Of a DNA stretch of 5,425 nt, positions 1-5,409 are shown in pieces. Made by a program: the position numbers and the translations under genes. Source of the stretch: an uncultured Flavobacteriales bacterium (GTDB lineage: Bacteria > Bacteroidota > Bacteroidia > Flavobacteriales > Flavobacteriaceae); the NCBI GenBank assembly GCA_913009535.1, contig CAJVXR010000093.1, forward strand, positions 1-5,425, in the 5' to 3' direction. Positions within the stretch are counted from its first letter, which is position 1; each line of letters starts with the position of its first letter. A model generated the notes under the pieces. That model was given only the letters and a program-made list of their open reading frames with translations, searched no databases and was not told the DNA's origin.

Positions 1-419
1 TTGATAAAAACATTATTGCAATATTATTTATTATGGTTGTTGTATGCTCAATAAACATTATTAGTGTATTGCTGGTTTTGATTTTGGAAAGAACCAATAT
101 GATTGGAGTTTTAAAATCACTTGGTGCTAATAATAACAGTATTAAAACAATTTTTTTAATAATTGTCTCTTACATAATTTCTCTTGGATTAATTATAGGT
201 AATATACTTGGACTTGGATTACTTTTTATTCAAAAACAATTTAGTATGATAAAACTTGATCCTGAAATATATTATACTACAGATATTCCAGTTTATTTAA
301 GTTTTAACTATATTTTTTTGTTAAACTTATTTACTTTTTTAGTGTGTTTATTATGTGTACTATTACCTTCTTATCTTATTTCAAAAATATCACCTATAAA
401 CTCCATTAAGTTTCGATAA
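1..419 (+). CDS. FtsX-like ABC permease, LolC/LolE type (3' end only)
   Basis: This is the C-terminal 138 residues of an inner-membrane permease; the reading frame is open back to the left edge, so the true start lies outside the window. The visible part fits the FtsX permease domain. There is a hydrophobic helix (about nt 15-85), then a cytoplasmic loop with the motif ERTNMIGVLKSLGA (about nt 87-128), the segment that couples to the ATPase in this family, then two more membrane helices (about nt 147-225 and 295-375). It ends in the short basic tail ISPINSIKFR. Established family role: LolC/LolE subunits work with the ATPase LolD to release lipoproteins from the inner membrane, and Bacteroidota proteins with this C-terminus are usually annotated as FtsX-like or LolE-like. 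The substrate cannot be read from this fragment. MacB-type exporters share the fold and remain an alternative. No clear terminator follows the stop. Confidence 0.88.
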   Translation, partial: DKNIIAILFIMVVVCSINIISVLLVLILERTNMIGVLKSLGANNNSIKTIFLIIVSYIISLGLIIGNILGLGLLFIQKQFSMIKLDPEIYYTTDIPVYLSFNYIFLLNLFTFLVCLLCVLLPSYLISKISPINSIKFR

Positions 420-442
420 TAAATATTTGCAATTTTGAGATG

Positions 443-472
443 TTGCATTAAAGCTAAATCGATATAGCTTTG
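443..472 (+). promoter_or_regulatory. Bacteroidota-type promoter for the PLP enzyme/channel operon
   Basis: TTG at 443-445 (the -33 element) is followed after 19 bp by TAGCTTTG at 465-472, an exact match to the Bacteroidota -7 consensus TAnnTTTG. Transcription would begin near 476-480, leaving a leader of under 20 nt before the ATG at 496. A palindrome overlaps the -7 box and is listed separately. This is a sequence-motif call with no expression evidence. Confidence 0.72.
450..471. promoter_or_regulatory. Near-perfect 22-bp palindrome on the promoter, candidate operator
   Basis: The arms AAAGCTA (450-456) and TAGCTTT (465-471) are exact reverse complements. The inner bases ATCGAT (458-463) are themselves palindromic, so 10 of 11 pairs match; only A457/A464 fails. 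The site fills the second half of the spacer and covers seven of the eight bases of the -7 box. That is where a dimeric repressor would block RNA polymerase. No U-tract follows, so it does not look like a terminator for the permease gene. The identity of any regulator is unknown. Confidence 0.5.
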
Positions 473-495
473 TATATTTACTTAAAAAAAAATTC

Positions 496-1476
496 ATGGA
501 ATATTTCGAAAATATTTTAGGTACAATTGGTAATACTCCTCTTGTTAAACTAAATAAATTGACAAAAGACTTACCATGTCTAGTTTTAGCTAAATATGAA
601 GCCTTAAACCCAGGTAATTCAACAAAAGACAGAATGGCACTTAAAATGATAGAAGATGCAGAAAAGCAAGGTCTTTTAAATCCAGGAGGAACTATTATTG
701 AAGGTACTTCCGGGAACACTGGAATGGGTTTAGCCTTAGCAGCTATTATTAAAGGTTACAAATGCATATTTGTTTTATCAGATAAGCAGTCTAAGGAAAA
801 GATGGATATATTAAAAGCTGTAGGCGCAAAGGTTGTTGTTTGTCCAACTGATGTAGCACCAGAAGATTCTAGATCCTATTATTCTGTTTCTAAAAGACTA
901 GCTTCTGAGATACCAAATTCGTGGTATGTAAACCAGTACGACAATCCCAGTAATGCTGTAGCTCATTTTGAGTCTACAGGACCTGAAATATGGAATCAAA
1001 CAGATGGTAAAATTACGCACTTCATAGTTGGAGTAGGGACTGGAGGGACAATATCTGGAGTTGGAAAATATTTAAAGTCAAAAAATCCAGATATAAAAAT
1101 ATGGGGAATTGATACATATGGCTCAGTATTTAAAAAATACCATGAAACAGGTATTTTTGATGAAAATGAAATATATCCATACGTAACTGAAGGAATTGGA
1201 GAAGATATTTTACCTAAAAATGTTGATTTTAAAATAATAGATGGTTTTACTAAGGTCACCGATAAAGATGCTGCTATTTACACACAAAAATTAGCTAAGG
1301 AGGAGGCAATGTTTCTTGGTAATTCTGCTGGAGCTGCTGTTAAAGGTTTAATACAGTTAAAAAGTAAATTTAATAAAGATGATGTTGTCGTAGTTTTGTT
1401 TCATGATCATGGTAGTAGATATGTTGGGAAAATGTTTAATGATGATTGGATGAAAAAAATGGGTTACATAGAATAG
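496..1476 (+). CDS. Cystathionine beta-synthase/cysteine synthase family PLP enzyme
   Basis: A 326-residue fold-type II PLP enzyme, cytosolic, acting in sulfur amino-acid metabolism by beta-replacement on serine or an activated serine. Visible motifs in order: NSTKDR, with K44 as the PLP Schiff-base lysine; TSGNTG at 71-76, the substrate-carboxylate loop; GTGGT at 181-185, the PLP-phosphate loop; and EGIGEDILP at 232-240. Sequence from TIIEGTSGNTGMGLALAA through DDWMKKMGY resembles the catalytic core of cystathionine beta-synthase more than classical CysK/CysM. The C-terminal Bateman (CBS-pair) domain is absent, so SAM-type regulation is not expected. Cysteine synthase remains possible, so no symbol is given. 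One oddity is HDHGSRY at 303-309: ungapped alignment puts His305 where the family has the Ser that contacts the PLP pyridine nitrogen. The ATG follows an A-rich stretch with no SD, as is usual in this phylum. The stop is 4 bp before the channel gene. Confidence 0.9.
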   Translation: MEYFENILGTIGNTPLVKLNKLTKDLPCLVLAKYEALNPGNSTKDRMALKMIEDAEKQGLLNPGGTIIEGTSGNTGMGLALAAIIKGYKCIFVLSDKQSKEKMDILKAVGAKVVVCPTDVAPEDSRSYYSVSKRLASEIPNSWYVNQYDNPSNAVAHFESTGPEIWNQTDGKITHFIVGVGTGGTISGVGKYLKSKNPDIKIWGIDTYGSVFKKYHETGIFDENEIYPYVTEGIGEDILPKNVDFKIIDGFTKVTDKDAAIYTQKLAKEEAMFLGNSAGAAVKGLIQLKSKFNKDDVVVVLFHDHGSRYVGKMFNDDWMKKMGYIE

Positions 1477-1480
1477 ATAT

Positions 1481-2482
1481 ATGATTAAAAGCTTTTTTAA
1501 ATCTAAATTTTTTTTTGCAATTTCTTTGTTACTAGCTTTATTGCTATTTGCAATTTTTGGCTATAAATATATTTCTGGACTTAGCTGGATTGATGCTATA
1601 TATATGGCAATTATTACTATATCATTTGTGGGCTTCGAAGAGTTAGGAATGAGTTCCGAATCTAAAATATTTGTTATAATTTTAGTAATAAGTTCTGCTA
1701 TAATTTTAGGTTACTCAATTAAAATAATAACTGAATATATAGTTAGTTTATATTCTGAAAAAATAAAAGATAAAAAAATGCAAAAAAATATAGATAATTT
1801 AGATAATCATATAATAGTTTGTGGTTATGGTAAAAATGGTAGTCAAGTAGTAAAAAAACTAGCAGCATATGGTAAGTCTTTTGTTATAATTGAAAAAGAT
1901 GATGCTATAATAACAAGTGATAGATCCGATAAGATTTTTGTACATGGGGATGCTGTTTTAGATGAAATCCTATTGCAATCGGGTGTTATGAAAGCATCTT
2001 CTCTAATATGTACATTACCAACAGATGCTGATAATTTATTTATTGTTTTAACTGCAAAACAATTAAATCCTAAAATAAAAATTATAAGTAAAGCTTCTGA
2101 AGAAACTTCATATAGTAAGCTTAAATTGGCAGGAGCTGATAATGTAATTATGCCTAATAAAATCGGAGGAGATCATATGGCCTCTTTGGTTGTGGTGCCA
2201 GGGATTTTAGAATTCGTAGATAATCTTTCTATAGTTGGCAAGTCAGAAATTAATTTGGAAGAAATCTCAACTGATAAACTTTTTGATACAATAACCAAGA
2301 AAACTATTAAAGATCTTGATTTAAGAAAAAAAACTGGTTGCTCGATAATTGGATATAAAGATCCTCAAGGAAAATACACAATTAATCCTGGAGCAAATTT
2401 AATTATTGAAGCAAATTCTAAAATAATAGTTTTAGGAAAATCAGAACAAATTCAACATTTAAATAGCCTTTATAATATTTAA
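1481..2482 (+). CDS. Two-TM K+-channel-like protein with RCK/TrkA domain
   Basis: A 333-residue membrane protein with the layout of prokaryotic ligand-gated K+ channels. TM1 is at about 11-30, a pore helix at about 35-48, a filter region at 49-54 and TM2 at about 62-86. A cytoplasmic RCK_N (TrkA-N) Rossmann domain covers about 108-225 and an RCK_C domain about 253-330. The Rossmann signature GYGKNG is at 115-120, acidic E138 ends the second strand, and GDA is at 156-158. The conserved IGGDHMASLVV segment at 228-238 links the two halves. Known role of the family: potassium flux gated by nucleotides or ions bound to RCK. The filter is odd: the stretch aligning to TTVGYGD reads S-F-V-G-F-E-E (48-54), so K+ selectivity is doubtful. 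The gene starts 4 bp after the PLP enzyme stop with no SD, which suggests co-transcription and perhaps translational coupling. Confidence 0.88.
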   Translation: MIKSFFKSKFFFAISLLLALLLFAIFGYKYISGLSWIDAIYMAIITISFVGFEELGMSSESKIFVIILVISSAIILGYSIKIITEYIVSLYSEKIKDKKMQKNIDNLDNHIIVCGYGKNGSQVVKKLAAYGKSFVIIEKDDAIITSDRSDKIFVHGDAVLDEILLQSGVMKASSLICTLPTDADNLFIVLTAKQLNPKIKIISKASEETSYSKLKLAGADNVIMPNKIGGDHMASLVVVPGILEFVDNLSIVGKSEINLEEISTDKLFDTITKKTIKDLDLRKKTGCSIIGYKDPQGKYTINPGANLIIEANSKIIVLGKSEQIQHLNSLYNI

Positions 2483-2562
2483 TTATGTTTAAATATTTTT
2501 TTTAAATCCATTTTTTTTACCATCTTGTTCATAATCTTAATTTTTAAATTAAATCAAATTTT

Positions 2563-4092
2563 ATGAAAAAATTACTTTCACTATTGTTTTTAGTTCTTCC
2601 ATTACTTTCCTTTTCTCAGGACAAGGGATTGGATAAACGAATAGATGAGGCTTTTGCGCCAATATCAGATTTCTTTTCTAGTATTGTCTTTTTCCAAGTA
2701 GCTGGATACCCATTTGTTATTTTGTTACTTGTAGGTAGTGCATTGTTTTTCACTCTATATTTTGGTTTCCCAAATATTAAATATTTTTGGACTGCTATAA
2801 ATGTAGTAAGAGGTAAATATGATGATTTAGATAAGGACGAAAGTGGTAATAAAGAGGGTGAAGTTTCTCACTTCCAGGCACTAGCAACAGCTGTTTCTGG
2901 TACTGTTGGAAATGGAAATATTGCAGGTGTTGCATTAGCAATTGCATTAGGTGGACCTGGAGCAACTTTTTGGATGATAGTATGTGGATTATTAGGTATG
3001 TCTACAAAATTTGTTGAGTGTACTTTAGGCGTTCAATATAGAGATGTCGGAGAAGATGGAACTATTTATGGAGGCCCAATGTATTACTTAAGTAAAGGAT
3101 TGAAAAATAAGGGTTGGGAAAAATTAGGTAAAGTTACTGCTGTATTATTTGCGATATTTTGTATAGGAGGATCATTTGGTGGTGGAAATGCAGCTCAATC
3201 TAACCAAGCAACAATCGTTCTAAAAGATTTACTTGGCTTAGAGACTACATTTGCTGGAGCTATTATAGGTCTAGTACTTGCAGCCTTTGTTGGTATAATT
3301 ATTATTGGTGGTATTAAAAGAATAGCATCTGTAACTGAAAAAGTAGTTCCTTTAATGGCAGTACTTTATATACTTGCCTGTGTATACATATTAGCTATTA
3401 ATTTTAGTTACATAGATGATGCAATTTCACTAATTATTAGAGAAGCATTTAATCCAACTGCTGTTGGTGTTGGTGGTGTAATAGGTGTTTTAATGGTAGG
3501 ATTTAAAAGAGCTGCTTTTTCAAATGAAGCAGGAGCTGGTTCAGCTTCTATAGCTCACTCAGCAGTTAAAACTAAATACTCTGCATCAGAAGGTCTAGTT
3601 GCCTTATTAGAACCATTTATAGATACTGTAGTTATTTGTACTATGACTGCTTTAGTAATAGTTATATTTAATTCAAATGGTGCTTTTGTATATGGAGGAG
3701 ATGGAATGGGTGGAGTTCTTATTGACGGAGTAGTTTATGAAGGAGCTGGTATAACATCTAAGGCATTTGCTGAATACATTCCTTACTCAGGTATATTTTT
3801 AACAATTGCAGTTGTGCTATTTGCTGTTTCAACTATGATATCTTGGTCATATTATGGGCTACAGTCATGGAAATATTTATTTGGTCGCGGTAGAGTTGCT
3901 GATTTAACTTACAAGGTTTTATTTCTTGTTTTTGTTGTAATTGGAGCTGCTGCAAGTATGAATTCAATATGGGCTTTCTCAGATGCTATGATTTTTGCTA
4001 TGGTTTTCCCTAACATGATTGGATTGTACTTTTTGTTTCCTGTTGTTAAAGAGCAACTTAATAAATTTTTGGAAGCAATTAAATCAATGTAA
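2563..4092 (+). CDS. Alanine/glycine:cation symporter (AGCS family)
   Basis: A 509-residue inner-membrane transporter of the sodium:alanine symporter family, importing small neutral amino acids (alanine, glycine) with Na+ or H+. Family signatures are clear: GTVGNGNIAGVA at 113-124, GGPGATFWM at 130-138, GGPMYYL at 170-176, FKRAAFSNEAGAGSASIAHSA at 314-334 and STMISWSYYG at 423-432. About ten or eleven hydrophobic segments are visible. The N-terminus (MKKLL, then a hydrophobic run to SFSQ at 16-19) looks like a cleavable signal peptide, which I recall in Bacteroidota members of this family; cleavage after S18 is plausible. A hydrophilic, acidic stretch at about 83-102 precedes the first signature. 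The start is supported by the signal peptide; no SD precedes it. The 80-bp upstream gap is nearly all A/T. TAATTTTT (2538-2545) is a weak -7 candidate without a good -33, so the promoter is unresolved. Coupling ion and exact substrate are not readable. Confidence 0.94.
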   Translation: MKKLLSLLFLVLPLLSFSQDKGLDKRIDEAFAPISDFFSSIVFFQVAGYPFVILLLVGSALFFTLYFGFPNIKYFWTAINVVRGKYDDLDKDESGNKEGEVSHFQALATAVSGTVGNGNIAGVALAIALGGPGATFWMIVCGLLGMSTKFVECTLGVQYRDVGEDGTIYGGPMYYLSKGLKNKGWEKLGKVTAVLFAIFCIGGSFGGGNAAQSNQATIVLKDLLGLETTFAGAIIGLVLAAFVGIIIIGGIKRIASVTEKVVPLMAVLYILACVYILAINFSYIDDAISLIIREAFNPTAVGVGGVIGVLMVGFKRAAFSNEAGAGSASIAHSAVKTKYSASEGLVALLEPFIDTVVICTMTALVIVIFNSNGAFVYGGDGMGGVLIDGVVYEGAGITSKAFAEYIPYSGIFLTIAVVLFAVSTMISWSYYGLQSWKYLFGRGRVADLTYKVLFLVFVVIGAAASMNSIWAFSDAMIFAMVFPNMIGLYFLFPVVKEQLNKFLEAIKSM

Positions 4093-4104
4093 AATTTATT
4101 GTAA

Positions 4105-4134
4105 ATTAATTTATTAAAGCTTTTATAAATTAAT
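4105..4134. repeat. Near-perfect 30-bp AT-rich palindrome upstream of rpsU
   Basis: Centred on G4119/C4120, 14 of 15 base pairs match; the only mismatch is T4115/T4124. The core AAAGCTTT is flanked by ten-base complementary arms (4105-4114 and 4125-4134). It lies 13 bp after the symporter stop and 8 bp before the rpsU -7 box, so it covers the -33 region. It could be an operator for rpsU, or a weak hairpin at the 3' end of the symporter mRNA. No U-tract follows, which argues against a classical terminator. Confidence 0.55.
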
Positions 4135-4150
4135 AATTAGTTTATATTTG
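4121..4150 (+). promoter_or_regulatory. rpsU promoter
   Basis: TATATTTG at 4143-4150 matches the Bacteroidota -7 consensus TAnnTTTG exactly. The -33 element is weak: TTTT at 4121-4124, 18 bp upstream, stands where TTTG is expected, and it lies inside the palindrome. Transcription would start near 4154-4158, giving a leader of about 25-29 nt that contains the SD. Confidence 0.7.
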
Positions 4151-4169
4151 CAAAACAATTTTTAAAGAG

Positions 4170-4175
4170 AGGAGG
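4170..4175 (+). promoter_or_regulatory. Strong Shine-Dalgarno of rpsU, unusual for this phylum
   Basis: AGGAGG ends 7 nt before the ATG at 4183 and is a six-base match to the 16S rRNA 3' end. None of the other four starts in the window has anything comparable. It fixes the rpsU start. In Flavobacterium johnsoniae the anti-SD of the ribosome is held by bS21, bS18 and bS6, and rpsU is one of the few genes to retain a strong SD, which is proposed to let ribosomes lacking bS21 raise bS21 synthesis. Confidence 0.85.
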
Positions 4176-4182
4176 CCCTGAT

Positions 4183-4377
4183 ATGCTAATAATACCAATT
4201 AAAGAAGGAGAAAACATCGATAGAGCGCTAAAGCGTTTCAAGAGAAAATTTGATAAGACGGGAACTAAAAGATCCCTTCAAACTCGTAAACAGTTTATAA
4301 AACCTTCTGTTAAAAGAAGAGCTCAAATACAAAAAGCTCAGTATATTCAAAATTTAAGAGATAACGAACAGATATAA
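4183..4377 (+). CDS. rpsU: 30S ribosomal protein bS21
   Basis: A small, strongly basic protein of 64 residues, the usual length in Flavobacteriia. It begins MLIIPIKEGENIDRALKRFK, continues with the Lys/Arg-rich KRKFDKTGTKR region and ends YIQNLRDNEQI. It binds the 30S platform next to the 3' end of 16S rRNA. In Bacteroidota ribosomes it helps sequester the anti-SD; from memory, Tyr54 takes part in that contact in F. johnsoniae, and a Tyr is present at position 54 here. It has its own promoter and a terminator after it, so it is probably made mainly from a short monocistronic mRNA. The strong SD suggests autogenous control by bS21 level. xerC follows after the terminator, the conserved neighbourhood in this phylum. 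Confidence 0.97.
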   Translation: MLIIPIKEGENIDRALKRFKRKFDKTGTKRSLQTRKQFIKPSVKRRAQIQKAQYIQNLRDNEQI

Positions 4378-4397
4378 TTTGTTTAGTTAAATAATAA

Positions 4398-4430
4398 AAA
4401 AAAGCCTCTCAGTTTCTGTGAGGCTTTTTT
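4398..4430 (+). terminator. Intrinsic terminator after rpsU
   Basis: The stem GCCTC (4404-4408) pairs with GAGGC (4420-4424). Inside it a T/T mismatch is followed by CAG (4410-4412) pairing with CTG (4416-4418) and a TTT loop. Six A residues before and six T residues after can extend the stem, and the T-run serves as the U-tract. The A-run (4396-4403) gives a T-run on the other strand, so it may work in both directions. It ends 23 bp before the xerC ATG. Confidence 0.92.
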
Positions 4431-4453
4431 ATTTTGTTAAATTTATAGTATAT

Positions 4454-5335
4454 ATGGGTTTAGATTCTTTTTTTGATTATTTAGAGGTTGAGAAAAACTA
4501 CTCACCAAATACTGTCCAAGCGTACCGTAACGATTTAAATGTATTTAACAAGTACTTAGTAGATGAGCATAGTTTGTCCGCTCTTACCGACGCAAACTAT
4601 TCACATATTAGATCTTGGATTGTATTACTAGTAAATAATGGATTATCTAATAGGTCTGTAAATCGAAAAATCACCTCATTAAATTCATTTTTTAAGTTTT
4701 TGTTAAAAATTGATTTAATTAATGAAAACCCTCTTATATATCATAAAGCTCTCAAAACTCAAAAAAAAATTCAATTACCATTCTCTGAAAGCGAAATGTT
4801 TGCTGCGTTAAGCTCAGACAATTTCGATAATAGCTTTACGGGAGTTCGTGATAGATTTATCATTGACTTATTTTACACTACAGGAATCCGAAGAATTGAA
4901 TTGATTCAAATAAAGATTTCAGATTTTAATGTTTCTAAAAAACAGATAAAAGTTTTAGGAAAAAGAAATAAAGAACGAATAATTCCTTTAATAGATTCAA
5001 CAATTAGTTTATTTGATAAATATATTTCTTTTAGATCTGAACTAAAGTCATCTCAAGAATCCTTGTTTATAACCATTAAAGGGAAGCCAGTGTATGAAAA
5101 GTTAATTTATCGAATAATTACTAAGTATTTTGATAATATATCTACAAAAGTAAAAAAAAGCCCTCATATAATCAGGCATACATTTGCCACACACCTTCTA
5201 AATAATGGTGCTGACTTAAACTCTGTTAAAGACCTATTAGGCCACTCTAGTCTTGCAGCTACACAAGTTTATACTAATAGAAGCATAGATGAAATTAAAA
5301 AGGTGTTTGCCAAATCTCACCCCAGAAATATATAG
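4454..5335 (+). CDS. xerC: Site-specific tyrosine recombinase XerC
   Basis: A 293-residue cytosolic recombinase that resolves chromosome dimers at dif together with a partner (XerD). The N-terminal SAM-like core-binding domain spans about 1-90 (FFDYLEVEKNYSPNTVQAYRND at the start), and the catalytic domain about 105-285. All six catalytic positions can be seen: R146 (TGIRRIEL), K170 (LGKRNKER), H238 and R241 (HIIRHTFATH), H264 (LLGHSS) and nucleophile Y273 (QVYTN). The ATG at 4454 is chosen because a longer in-frame GTG at 4418 lies inside the rpsU terminator and would add a non-conserved hydrophobic extension. No SD and no convincing promoter lie between terminator and ATG, so expression may rely on read-through from rpsU. 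Position next to rpsU, ordinary composition and the lack of phage or integron genes favour the housekeeping XerC over a mobile-element integrase. XerC versus XerD is assigned from context. Confidence 0.93.
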   Translation: MGLDSFFDYLEVEKNYSPNTVQAYRNDLNVFNKYLVDEHSLSALTDANYSHIRSWIVLLVNNGLSNRSVNRKITSLNSFFKFLLKIDLINENPLIYHKALKTQKKIQLPFSESEMFAALSSDNFDNSFTGVRDRFIIDLFYTTGIRRIELIQIKISDFNVSKKQIKVLGKRNKERIIPLIDSTISLFDKYISFRSELKSSQESLFITIKGKPVYEKLIYRIITKYFDNISTKVKKSPHIIRHTFATHLLNNGADLNSVKDLLGHSSLAATQVYTNRSIDEIKKVFAKSHPRNI

Positions 5336-5379
5336 TTTTAATAAGTTTTTTTAAAAGTTAAAAATTTAACCAATTTTAT

Positions 5380-5409
5380 TTTGTTTAAATAAATAAGTAT
5401 ATATATTTG
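5380..5409 (+). promoter_or_regulatory. Near-consensus promoter reading out of the window
   Basis: TTTG at 5380-5383 and TATATTTG at 5402-5409, with an 18-bp spacer, match both Bacteroidota promoter elements. Transcription would begin near 5413-5417, so the gene lies beyond the right edge. From the usual flavobacterial order after rpsU and xerC, the target may be hpf/raiA (ribosome hibernation factor) or a tRNA-tuf operon; this is inference from context only. Between the xerC stop and this promoter there is AT-rich sequence with no clear terminator. Confidence 0.75.

Noticed and set aside
422..429. AATATTTG just after the permease stop as a second promoter
   Set aside because: It has one mismatch in the TA of the -7 box and no TTG or TTTG at the right distance upstream.
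390..719. Minus-strand open frame of about 109 codons
   Set aside because: It overlaps the start of the clearly coding PLP enzyme and its promoter, and its translation shows no recognisable domain.
996..1259. Minus-strand open frame of about 87 codons
   Set aside because: It lies wholly inside the PLP enzyme gene and has no family features; it is a reading-frame shadow.
2537..2552. TTAATTT/AAATTAA dyad before the symporter gene as an operator
   Set aside because: Seven A/T-only pairs in an almost pure A/T gap are expected by chance; it is not strong enough to annotate.
4418..4453. GTG at 4418 as the start of xerC
   Set aside because: It falls in the 3' arm of the rpsU terminator hairpin and adds 12 residues not typical of XerC; the ATG at 4454 gives the normal length.
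4454..5335. Tyrosine recombinase as a sign of a prophage, integron or integrative element
   Set aside because: The length, the position beside rpsU and the absence of att-like repeats, cassettes or phage genes fit housekeeping XerC.
5357..5370. GTTAAA/TTTAAC hairpin after xerC as a terminator
   Set aside because: Only six mostly A/T pairs with no T-run after it on the + strand; too weak to call.
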